The notes beneath the pieces were generated by a model. That model was not told the DNA's origin and made no database searches. It was given only the letters and a program-made list of their open reading frames with translations. Below, one piece after another: positions 10,485-21,454 of a stretch of DNA of 64,000 nucleotides. How positions within the stretch are numbered: the stretch's first letter is position 1; each line of letters starts with the position of its first letter. This DNA comes from Colocasia esculenta (Eukaryota; Streptophyta; Magnoliopsida; Alismatales; Araceae), in assembly GCA_014218235.1 (NCBI GenBank), contig CM024760.1, positions 69,566,961 through 69,630,960 of the forward strand, given 5' to 3'. The position numbers were made by a program, and so were the translations under genes.

Positions 10485-11549
10485 ATAGCAAACATCAATG
10501 AACTAATATCATGCATGTGGGTGTTTTTTGGGATGGCTTGTACTCAGGTTTATGCTCTAATCTTCAACATTGTGAAAAATACTTGTCAATATGACCAAAT
10601 GATGTAGCAAAGATGTGTGGAAGCAAGTTTTATATACTAAGATTTTTTTATTGGAAAACTAGCCTATTACAATATTATTCTTGAGAAATACCGTATAATG
10701 TGGGATCTGAACTGATCACGTGGAAAAAGGAAGGTCGACCGTCAATGGTTCGTGCGTGTGCGAACACTACAGAGATTGATTACATTACATGCAGCATCCA
10801 CCACGAAAGGCATCATGATCTATTTAAAGTCATATATTCATAAACTACATGATTACCAATAGACTCCAACAGAAGTGATATTTGACGATATAACAGGGAC
10901 ATGCTTTTAGATGGCAATGCATCAATTGCAGAGGACCCTTGGTCCCCATTTCACACTTAGGCATATCTTGTACTCTGGACGCTGCTGAGTTCAAAAGATG
11001 CATGTTTATATATTTGTCTCAATGTTGGACTCGTCACTCAGAAGATGTTAGGTTGCCTTGTTTGATGTGGATCATAGGTCTACATTCCAGCTGCGCATCT
11101 GTGAAGATAAGACAACCATGCATTACACACCAGAAGCAGAAGACGGAGTCTTCCACTTTCTTTTTTTTTTTCTCTAAAGTAAAGAGACGGAGACTTCCAC
11201 CTTCTTGATAGAATATAGTCCTATACACACTAGAACTTCCATATAAGACAGTAATGACAGGCATTTGCCACTTTTTAATATGACCTCGAACTTGTAAGAC
11301 GCGTTTTTGAATCGTCTATTCAGTAAAATAGCAAAAGATATGTTACAACGAAAAAAAAAAATAGCAAAGGATATGAGATATGGATCCCGATATGTTTTTC
11401 TAATAAGAGGCCTCGCCTGGCAATTTATTTAATAAAGGAAGACAAAATAAGAGATAATCGTCACATATAAAATGAGGGCCTTAAGTCAAGCATGAAGGTC
11501 AACCCATAAAAGAAAATCTAAGATAAGGAAAAACTAAATACGCCACCAA
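10485..11549. other. Non-coding DNA right of element A
   Basis: AT-rich sequence with no convincing reading frame. It holds a T-run at about 11160-11172 between two short similar segments (GGAGTCTTCCACTTTC and GGAGACTTCCACCTTC) and an A-run at about 11350. I see no gene or bounded repeat. Confidence 0.5.
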
Positions 11550-14500
11550 AATTGAAAAGATGAGTACTCCGAAAAAAAAGTATATCAAAGAAGAGCTCGA
11601 GGATGATGGCTTGGAAGATGGGAGCAATGCTCAACATCAACATCTTTAGTTTCAGGCGTACCTTTGATGGAAAGACTCGAGCAACTCCAAGCATGAAAAT
11701 ATTTTCTTATCTAATTCTAAAACTAATATAATATCATCATGGTGACGCTTAGGGCAAACTCCATCTTGAGGACCTTGAGCCATAGAGGATTCCAATATAG
11801 GATCCATAGCAATTGGAGAAAATCTCTAATACAAAAGACTAGGAGATCAAACTGGTAGTGTAGGTAAACAGATTCTGACACACTTTTTATGATTCAAACG
11901 CAAAATGGATTTACAGCCAGAGGATGAGCAAGACTAGGGTGATAAAGAGTGGCTGAAAGCAATCACAACTAGAGTAGTTGCATCCTCCATGGTAGAGGAA
12001 GGCAAACATTGCTCATCTTGATTTGTACCATTAGCTAAACGCTACAATACACGTTTATAGGAATATGACTCTAATTTACTTGATCTTCCAACCTGATATG
12101 AGATACCTTGGTGAGATTTATGAGTGTCCACATGAGTAGAAGCAAGCAAGGTGTCTGGTCAACTAGTGGATTGGTTGACCTAATCCTAGGTGTCTGCATA
12201 GCCGCCCACATCGAGTCAACTTTCTCATTCACTTAACTTGATTTTTCCATAACTTCTCTACATGAGTCATTAGTGATCCCATATCATTAGCGATCCCATA
12301 ATCTAGTGTTGACAAAGAATAGTTAATGTCATCTTGACAAGCATCATCGACCGCAACTGTCCAGGTGCTGGAACCCTTTAGTGCTAACATCAGAGTACCC
12401 AAGGCAATATCCAAGATCAACTTGACTTTGCCTTTATCCTTGAAATTCAAGGGAGCGTCCTACATGGGACTGTTCACCTCGACATGAAGCATACAATAGT
12501 CACCTATGGGCGTGGCAACTTGGACGCAGATTGTAGGAGAGCTAGGGACGTCTTCATTTTCTGTGGGAGGAGTAGGGATCACCACTTCATCCTCCTAAGC
12601 TAGAGAATTAAAGGAGGTCAAAACCCCTAACTGGTTGTGGGGGATATCAATAGGATGTTTAGAGACAGCCACGTGATGACCTACATCTACTACCTAAGCC
12701 TCATCGAAATGTGGCACATCAAAAGCATTGGACGCGTAGCCCTTAAGGACTCCTTTGGATAGATTCCCAACAACTAGAGTAGGAGATTTGAATGCCCCCA
12801 CTCTGGAAGGCTCACTAGAGACCTATCGAATGTATTGCCTCCATTTGGAAGCCTTGTGAACCTTAATTTTCTTCATATAAGCAACTTCTAGAGGAGGCCT
12901 ATGCACCTGGGGACACTCAATAATGTCCTTATTCTATTTGCAATTACCTACCACATCACCCAACCTTGAGCACTTGGAGCAAAAACTAGGAATCTCTAGG
13001 TAAGAGACCTCCTGTCAAAAACCTCCTCCACGAACACTGATCCAAACCCTAGAGGGTGGCACCTTGGAAATATCGAGTTGAACATAGACCCTGGTCGTAG
13101 AAGTGTCAAACATCGTCGAGGTCTTAGAGTTGATCTTCATGACTATCCCTAGGTTGCTAGTAAAAGAAAGAAACATAGAGTCCTGGTAGAAGTTAACTTG
13201 AATGCCTTTAAATTCTATCCAAATTCATGGGAATCGGCCTGAGGATTGAAGTCCATCATCCATGTGTAAAACTTGACCAATCTCCTTTAGACATAAAAAG
13301 ATTTGCAGACCAGAACTTGAATAAAATCTTAATAGCAACCGAACTAGATCAGCAGGTGTTTAGGATGAGGAAATCCTTCTGAAATGAGAATCTCTTGGCT
13401 AAGTGGAACAAGATCTCCTAGAAGGGAGGTCGCCCCGACACTGTGCGCACCACCACAGTGAACTCCAGAGGCTTTTGGGAAGCCTTCACCTCCTCTGCAC
13501 TAAAGAAGATGGTAAGCTCTCCATCATTCTTCAAAGCTAGTGGGTGCACAGGAATTGCAAGCATATGAGGTTAGATGGAGGACAATAGAGCTTGAACAAA
13601 ATACCACACCCACCTGAACACCTAGAGCCATAGGTACCTCTGCAGGACCTTCCATGGCAAGACCTTAAGAGACACCCTAGACGGAAGGTCCCCAACCACA
13701 CAAGAAGAGAAGCCCCAATAGGCATATGGACATTGTTGATCCTCCAATCTCAAGTTCTATATGAATTTTAGTGATAACAACAACTCTGAGATTATGTGAA
13801 TAACATACAATTTTTCATTAAGTTTGTCAATAAGAAATAAAGGAGAAAACATCACTTTAAGAATCACCAAAGTAAGTGCTCCAAAACTCAGTCTTAAGTA
13901 CTTCATATATTAATGTCTAAGTCCATACCGATCACTTTTAAGTATTATTCCGATTATAGAACAAATCTTATATTGCTTACTGTTTCAAGTGTTATATCGA
14001 TTAGAGAACAAATGTCATTCCAATTATAGAACAAATGTTCTATCATTTAATGTTTTGATTGATGAACACTTGTTTCATTTTGTTCTGATTAGTGAACAAC
14101 ATACCGATTAGAGTTATTGTTATTACGATTAGTGAACAACATACCTATTAGCTTTATGGTTGATTTGATTAGTGAACAACATACCGATCAGCATTCTAAG
14201 TAGCATTTATTTTGTTCTGATTAGTGAACACTAACCTTATATCGTTCCGATTAGTGTTGTCCATGCATCGATTGATGAATTCAAGTTATGTATTGTTCCG
14301 ATTGATGTATACTTAACTCATATACTTCTGATTAGTGACTAGCATGATTCTGACATATTAATTAGTGAACAAACATTCTAATTATTGAAGACTTCAATCA
14401 GATTATGTTAAAATATATTGGATGTATTGATTACCCCTACTTTCTCTTTTGGTGCGCAAATCTGATGAGTTTCAAAACCTCGTACATGTCTTGTACTTAA

Positions 14501-15663
14501 TATCTTCTGCATATCAAAACATCCTAAAAACATTAAATGCATTAGGCCAATGTTTTTTTTCTCTAACTCAGGCCACATTTTCATACCTTGTGCATGTTGC
14601 ATAAGATCTCATCTTTTCTGTTAGACAAAAAGAAACTATCTGGAATAGCAAGCGGTCAATAGAAAATGCGGGAAGCAGGTGGAAGAGGTATGGACTTTCT
14701 GACATGTAATTTCTCTTACCGAATGCATTCCTCTATGCATTAAATGCTTGTAGGTATCTGGTACTCACACAAAGCATACATTAGACACTGCAAATTTTTT
14801 GGAACCATGGATGCTAAAGACGAAGAAGACTTAATGGATTTCTTAACGGATATCTTCCACGAGTCTATAAAAGATGAAGATTGTAAATCACATAGAAACA
14901 TTTTTTCAAGGTGAAGATCCTCCAAGAATGTGTGAGAAGAATAGTTGAGTGCTAGAAGAAAATCTTTGAACTTCCAATCTTCAAGATCTCTTTCTCTCTT
15001 AGTATTCCGATTGTTTTATTTTTGAGAGAGATTGTTGTTTGTCTAAGAGTGTATTCTTCTGTAAATCTTGAACCTCTTAGATGTCATCTCATATCAAAAC
15101 TTAGTCATTGTATATCTTGAGCTTGGTCTAGGGACCCTCCTAAACTCTCTTGCGATTTAGGTTGTGTCTATTCGATTGAAGAGAATGCTTAAAGTGTCAA
15201 GCATTATTCCCCTTGATATAAGCATTGACCTGTGGTATTGGGGTGTTGTCTGTTCCTCTTCTGCGTGTGAAGAGAGAACCAGTTGAGTTGGTGCGTAAGT
15301 GTCTTTGAGAGGGTCTGTATCCTTAGTTAGTGAAATCGCAAGTAGTTCTTGGAGACTGGACATAGGATTGAGAATAAATTCAATGCCAAACCAGGATAAA
15401 TCCGTGTGTACTGTGCGTGATTGTTTGTGTTGTATTTTTTGCTATTAATTAATGTTAACAATCTTATTTAATATATAAATGTGAGCTACACAAACTTTCA
15501 AAGCAACCTATTCAACCCCCATTCTGGGATTGCTAACTGGGCAACAAACACCGGAGGGAGGGGCTACTCTGGCAGCGACCGTATTGGTGTGGCGGCCCTA
15601 GGCAGGATGCTGACGACCAAGAAAACCTAGACTATATGAAGACTTCTCTCTCGAAGTCACCAT
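11550..15663 (-). pseudogene. DUF4283 / zinc-knuckle protein pseudogene, split by a solo LTR
   Basis: Leftward translation from about 15663 to 11550, with several stops and frame changes, gives a plant DUF4283-type protein followed by a zinc knuckle. Recognisable pieces are ELTIFFSAEEVKASQKPLEF near 13530-13440 and FCSKCSRLGDVVGNC near 12990-12940, the zinc knuckle. A long polar tail follows, including an open stretch at 12450-12229. Proteins with this order are ORF1 of plant LINEs or related single-copy genes. No LINE reverse transcriptase is seen after it, so the source is uncertain. A solo LTR (13737-15546) interrupts the N-terminal part, and the probable start region lies at 15663-15547. 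The gene is dead. Confidence 0.5.
13737..15546 (+). repeat. Solo LTR of a Sirevirus-like copia element
   Basis: About 1.8 kb starting TGATCC and ending CTAACTGGGCAACA, the same ends as the LTR of element D (TGATGACC...GGGCAACA). Other matches include AACCAGGATAAA followed by a GTGTGT-rich stretch, and a final CTGGG..GCTA. No primer-binding site follows and no polypurine tract precedes it, so it is a single LTR left by recombination. The U3 half (about 13920-14390) is full of degenerate copies of GATTAGTGAACAACATACC. No matching target duplication is visible (ATTGT against AACAC), so the ends may be off by a few bases. Confidence 0.65.
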
Positions 15664-16156
15664 AGTTTCTCTATCTAGGCTAATAATAAATAAAGTTACC
15701 CTTCGGTAATTGATTTATATGAAGTTATAAGATATTAGAAAATAGGAAAAACAGAATTGGCAAGAGTACTATTATATATTTATACATTGGTCTTAAATTT
15801 TATCATTTTTTGATTAATCACATTGAGATATTTTTGTCATTTCAATGGTTTACTACAATTTAAATAAATAGTACTTATTTAAAAAGAAGATTAATCATCT
15901 TGTCACGACAACAGAAAGCAGTACTAATTAACATGGTTGTTTTGGTAGATGATGTTTTTGCGGGCGGGGGGGGGGGGGGGGGGGGGGGGGGGGAGAATTG
16001 ATTTATGAAACATGATCCGAAGGAGCTATGCAAGAGGCTGAGTCATTTCTACTTTACAGCTAGGGGCATATATGTGTTTCAAAGATTTCGTGCTGATGGA
16101 AGATTTTATAGAAAAAAACCTAATGGAGATCAATCTTTGGCAGTGCAGATGTTATC
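15664..16156. other. Non-coding flank of element B with a G28 run
   Basis: AT-rich sequence without a supported gene. At 15966-15993 there are 28 consecutive G. The last five bases, TTATC (16152-16156), are the left copy of the element B target duplication. Confidence 0.6.
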
Positions 16157-17001
16157 TGTGGTGGCTGTTTCTAGCCACCATCGTGCGCTGGGCCCATCAT
16201 GGCCCAGCCCAATTTGGCAGGCAGACATGGCCCTCTCACAAGATGCCACGACTTTTTCAAAAACAGCTTCAAGGTCCTGAGTCCGGTCAGTGCATTCGGG
16301 TACCAACGGGACCCAGGAGCCACCTCCAGGTACCTCGTAACCTGTTCGGCCAAAGGCCCTTCCTTCCGAGCAGGGTCTGCTCGGCTTTTGCTGAAAACCC
16401 CTTCGGAACAGGCATCACATCCTTGCATCAGGCATCTGGCAGCAAGCCATTCCTTCGAGCACCAGGTGCCGAGCAGCGGACTCGACTACCGAGCAGCAGG
16501 TCTGGCTCACCGAGCAGCCTACCTGCTAGGTACCTTCCTCCCAGGAGAACCCCAGCGGCCCTTCGCCCCCTCACGACAGTTATAACGGCTTCACCACGCG
16601 CGCCCCATGATTGAAGTGGTGCATTAACTGCAGAGCACCTCAACGCGTAACTCCCCCGCTAAGGACGCCAACGGGCGCGCCCTTTGCGGCATTGATCAGG
16701 GACGTTCCGTCCCTCTCCCTCAGCACTTCTACCTATAAAAGGCACTGGTAAGCCTCCATGCAGAGGTACGTGATCCAAGGCACCCTTGCTCACACAAGCC
16801 CTTGCGCTTCAGACACGAGAACCCCCTTCCTCTCGCGTCCCTTACTGACTTAGGCATCGGAGGGTTTTCCCCAGTTCTTCAACCGGGCCCCCCTGATTTG
16901 CTTTTGGTTTCGCAGGTGATCGTTCGCTACCGGAGACCGTCTTCTTCCCTCTCAAGTGTAGGCCTACTTGGCTCTGGCCCAAGCAGGAAATAACCTCCAC
17001 A
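16157..17001 (+). repeat. 5' LTR of element B
   Basis: Starts TGTGGTGG and ends CCTCCACA, and matches 60696-61539. A TATA box, TATAAAAG, is at 16734-16741, so transcription would start near 16765. The U3 part is rich in CCGAGCAG-like short motifs. Confidence 0.93.
16734..16741 (+). promoter_or_regulatory. TATA box in 5' LTR of element B
   Basis: TATAAAAG follows a CT-rich stretch. The same box is at 61273-61280 in the other LTR, and in mirrored positions in both LTRs of element A. Confidence 0.65.
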
Positions 17002-17005
17002 CTTT

Positions 17006-17023
17006 TGGCGTCGTCTGTGGGAA
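17006..17023 (+). other. Primer-binding site of element B
   Basis: TGGCGTCGTCTGTGGGAA begins four bases after the LTR end. It differs from the element A site by one base (TGGCGT instead of TGGCGC). It would pair with the 3' end of a host tRNA. Confidence 0.75.
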
Positions 17024-17035
17024 GGAACAACAGTC

Positions 17036-18526
17036 ATGGCTCGTGGACGATCCTCGTACTAGAACATAAGGAGCCGTATGACGAGGTCCCTCCTGTCGCA
17101 GGCGGACTCCCGTCAACGTGCTCCTCCCATCGACGTCGCTGTAGCTCCTGCTACCACAACCGGGGGCGTCCCGGCGCCTGCCGCCGTCGTGCCTGCAACT
17201 GCCTTAGAGATGGCCGAACTCCGGGGACAGATGTAGCAGCTGATAGGCATCTGCCTGGACCTCCAAACCCAACTTTCCGGGCAACCGGCCCCGACAGCCT
17301 CCGTTCCACAGGAGCGCTAGGCAGAATCGTCTCATCGGTGATCACGCGTGCCTCCTGCCCCAGCGGGGTCGATTCAGGAGCAGCACGCTGATTCGCTGCG
17401 GAGGTTGCACCGCGCTCCGTCTGGTGAGCGAGCCCCGGAGCACTGCGGCCATTCACTCCGTCATTCTGCGGCGATCTCGTGCCTGCCGCGCTCGGTCGTG
17501 GGAGACAACTCCCTCAAGTCTGGCCGTGCGAACTCGGCCCACTCTGAACGGGAGTTGGCCAGGCGGTTGCGTCGAGTCGTCGACCTGGAACGTCGTGTGG
17601 ATGCGATGGTCCAGCATGCTGAGGGAAAAGCTCCAGTCGAAGAGGACCTAAGCTTCTGCTCCCCATTCATTGCGGAGATCCTGGAGGCTCGGGTCTCTCC
17701 CAAGCTCCCTCTACCTACCATCGCGCCGAACGACGGTACTTATGACCCCGCAGATCACATCCATGGGTTTGAGTCGCATATGGTGTTCTACGGAGCATCT
17801 GATGCAGCCAAATGCCGGGCCTTTCCGGCCACCTTGAAGGAAACTGCTCGAGCTTGGTTCGAAGCCCTCCCCGCAGGTTCCATCTCATCCTTCCACCAGC
17901 TAAAGAAGTCCTTTCGGGACAACTTACTGGGCGGAAGATCACAACCATGCACTGTGGCCTCCCTTCTTGCTGTTTGGCAAAATAAGGGAGAAGCGCTCTA
18001 GGACTACGTCAAGAAGTTCCAGACCAAGGCACTCCACATCCCATGCCTCGATGTCCCGCTAGCCACCAGTGCCCTGATTCAGGGTACTCATGATGGTTTC
18101 CTGCAGAGGACGCTGGGAGTGCAGCAGCCTGCCACTCTTGCCGAGCTCCTCTCCACTGCACAACGCCACGCGGCATGCGAAGAAAGTCTGGCTGCTGGCC
18201 GGGCGGAGCACGGAAAACCGACGGACAAGAAGAGGCCTTTCGACAACGGTTCCGACCGTGATCGAAAGAATGGACGGCGCAACGGCGACTCACCACACCG
18301 ACCACGCCCCTTCACCGACTACACACCGTTGAAGGTGGCACCCGAACAGATCCTGGCAGAGATCAGGGACGAACCATATGTTCGGTGGCCACCAACGATG
18401 CGCTCCGATCCCCGGCGGAGCAACTAGGAGAAGTATTGTCGCTTCCACCGCGACCACGGCCACGACACCTCCGAATGCCGCCAACTTAAAGATGAAATCG
18501 AGTCCCCCATTAAGCGCGGCTACCTC
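17036..18526 (+). pseudogene. gag of element B, first part (interrupted by element C)
   Basis: The capsid gene from the ATG at 17036 (MARGRSSY). One frame covers the whole segment, broken by in-frame stops, including one in the first ten codons, one at 17999 and one at 18425. The gag domain lies at about 17640-18100 (ARAWFEALPAGSISSFHQLK, identical to element A). The zinc-binding segment CRFHRDHGHDTSEC follows at about 18437-18480. Element C is inserted in the codons for Tyr-Leu that follow. With C and one copy of the duplication ACCTC left out, the frame continues at 28961. The stop at 17999 stands where element A has Trp (TGG to TAG). Confidence 0.85.
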
Positions 18527-21438
18527 TGTCACGCCCCGATTATTTAGCAGCGGAATAAATACCGGGGGACGTGAACGATACAAACCGGCGTATCACAGTT
18601 GAATAGTGCAGAGACACATTCAGATATAACAACACATTCAAGACTATAATATGGTCACTAATAGTATACTTTAATTCGTTCCATTCAACTAGATACAACC
18701 TCACATAAGACAAATTAACCATAGGGTCCATCATTCAAATAAACTTCCACAAAAGCTTCACTATTACATAGACTACTCAAATTTCTATTTCTAAACTGTC
18801 ATCTATTCTAGGACGGGTGCTCGTCACTCTTGCCCAGTCCCATCCGACTCCACGGGTTCTTCATCACTACCTGAAAAAGGCAGGATGATAGGGGTGAGCG
18901 AACTAGCTCAGTAGGATTTACATCTCAATAACGTGCGGGCACTAGTATACATGATTAACATTTTAAGCAGGTAGATATGCATATGAATATGATGACAATG
19001 TATGCAATACTAACAGATTGAATAGCAGAATAGAACGGATATCGTATCAGATCAAATGTCAAGTTTGCATATTCAATGAACAGATATTTCAAGAATAGAA
19101 TCATGTCAGAAGATCAGATTGGCCATATTCAAGCAGAACTCATGTGTTCACAAGAACAAACGTATCATATCATGTCAAGTCAAACTTATCATGTTAAACA
19201 GAAGGCACATATTCACAAATCTTGCATGTCAGGTGTGCTATGCCAAGCACCAAGAGTCCATACTCCCGCGGTTAACAAGTACGTTGGGGCGCTCCTCCCC
19301 AGGACCGGACAAGCCCTATTGCACAGGCATTGTATCAAGTTTTGGACCGGAGTCCCACGATGTGCCGAACAAACATATTCATATTATGGCCACAGAGTTT
19401 CAATGATAAGCTCATAGTAAAAGGACATGATCATTCATAGAGTCAAGGAATGACAAACAGCTCAAAAGAACAAGGCAGGATAATATCGTATCTTATATTT
19501 CATAATTCATTAATGTCTTGACAAGAGGGTGTTTCTAAAGACAGATCATATGTAGAACATGTACTTTCCTAACATGTATGCATATGACAATTAATCAATT
19601 GAACACCGGAAAACATGAAACCATGAAACTTATATGCAAATCATAACATTTACACCACTAATATGTCCGTACTAATCATGTATTCATCCCCACATTCATA
19701 TCATATTATTATCTTATCAATTGACAATAAGCAAGATCACCAGATAATCCAAGGATCATAAGAACAATCAAGATTTACACATTAGAATCATATTCATATC
19801 ATTACCATTTCCTTTAATGGTTTGATTTATTTTAAGTCCATGCATACCTTATAACACCATGTACATGCTTGAAGACATCATGAAATGATTAGACCCAAAT
19901 TATACAAAAATCTTGTAAGGGTAGTGTCGACACTAGATCAAGTGGTGTCGACACAATGCTTCAAACACAAGACAAAATCATGCAAAACTGGTCAGGTAGT
20001 GTCGACACTAGTTCAGGTGGTGTCGACACAGTGCATCAAAAATAAGGCAAAAAGGTCAAGTAGTGTCGACACGAGATCAAGTAGTGTCGACACTAGAGAC
20101 ATCTTCCAGAAAACCCCCTAACTAATATGGGACAGTGTGTCGACACTAGCACAGGTGGTGTCGACACTAGATCAGCTTCCCAGCACTTTCTGGGTCAAAC
20201 TGGGGGAGTGTGTCGACACGGGATGGGACTGTGTCGACACTAGAGGGCTTCCCAGAACACTTTCTGGGCTGTTTTGGGACAGCAGGTCGACCTGAGTTCA
20301 GGTCAGGTCGACACGGGTTCAGGTCAGGTCAACACAGTGGCCCTCCCAGACAAAAACACATGACTGCAGTGCAGAGATCCACTTCCGCCTCTTATAACTC
20401 TCTAACGAATGACATTTGGACAAAACTTTCAACATGAAAGATGAAGATAACAATTAGTAGAAGAACTTTGATGTTGATAGTTTGATCTAATTCGGTCTCG
20501 AATCCCAAGAAAACATATGAGGAACAAAGAGTTAAGTGTAGCCCGAAATCGCAGTATTCTGTAGAAACTCTCTTATCATGCTCCTAACTCTATAACGAAG
20601 GATTTTTGGACAAAACGTCCAACATAGAAGATGATCGTGATGTCAAGTAAAAGAACTTTTATGAAGAAAGTTTAGTCATATTCAGTCTTGAATCATATGC
20701 ATAACAAGAAGAACAGGAAAAAGCCCTAACTGTGCAAGACTTCGGAAAACCGACGAATACACAACGTATACTCCATGAAATTGAGTCAAACCAAATGCAA
20801 ATGATCCTAGACTCAGAGAATTACATGATGGTGTTGGTTTTCTTTAATCTTGGCCCGAGAACACCTACCTTTACGAAGATCTAAAACCTGTTGATGTTCT
20901 GGACACAACAGAGGATGCAGGGGATGAAGCTCCTAGTTCCCAGCCTTTCTCCTGCTCCCCAGAAGTTCTTGCTTGCTTCCAAACGACCCAAACTTCGTTG
21001 TTAAACCTTTCCCAAGAGTTTAGGTACGAGTTCTTATAGTTTTAGGATGTTGTTAAGAGTCCTAACGATACTAAGAAAGGGGCTACGAGCTCTGTTTCCT
21101 AATTTCCAGGAAATCTGGGATTCCCTTACCCAAAAGAGGTAGCAGAGGTTTAGGAAACCTCCTCTTAGAGTTGGGTCCGGTTTTGGCTTACCATACATGA
21201 CTAATCAACCATCTTTTAACTCTAAATTGCCCTTTCTAATTATGGCATAATTACCTACACGAATTTCTGGGTAATTCCCTGTCCAGTTCATTCATATCCT
21301 TGGGCCAAATGTGTTCTATAGGCCCATTCTTGTTGATGGTTCATAATTACATGGTGTTGGAAATCTCTCACCTATGTTTAATTAATTTATCCCCTATATT
21401 TCTGAAATTTTAAATTGCTAAATTTCCGGGGTGTTACA
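18527..21438 (-). repeat. LTR of element C (3' LTR in element orientation)
   Basis: Starts TGTCACGCCCCG and ends GGGTGTTACA on the plus strand. It holds an array of paired GTGTCGACAC palindromes at 19924-20335. On the element strand a TATA-like box follows the array (TTATAAGG, reverse complement at 19847-19854). Short open frames inside it are duplicated in the other LTR and are not genes. Confidence 0.95.
19924..20335 (-). promoter_or_regulatory. Paired TGTCGACA palindrome array in LTR of element C
   Basis: Thirteen sites start at 19924, 19945; 19999, 20020; 20063, 20084; 20137, 20158; 20210, 20231; and 20284, 20305, 20326. The first ten read GTGTCGACAC exactly, and the last three are variants (AGGTCGACCT, AGGTCGACAC, AGGTCAACAC). 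Spacing within every group is exactly 21 bp. Groups are 64-75 bp apart. Sequence between the sites varies far more than the sites. A TATA-like box lies about 70 bp downstream on the element strand, so this looks like an enhancer in U3. This is inference. Confidence 0.7.
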
Positions 21439-21454
21439 TCCTCCCCCACTTAAG
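21439..21454 (-). other. Polypurine tract of element C
   Basis: On the minus strand, CTTAAGTGGGGGAGGA ends directly before the LTR start TGTAACACC. It would prime plus-strand synthesis. Confidence 0.85.

Noticed and set aside
11550..13730. Full LINE retrotransposon
   Set aside because: The DUF4283/zinc-knuckle part fits a LINE ORF1, but no endonuclease or reverse transcriptase can be read after it, so only a pseudogene is reported.
16072..16614. 180-codon open frame across the left LTR of element B
   Set aside because: It crosses the LTR boundary and has no counterpart in the other LTR's flank, so it is a chance frame.
19076..19417. 113-codon open frame, with an identical copy at 26593-26934
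   Set aside because: It lies in the LTR of element C and is duplicated only because the LTR is; no protein family features.
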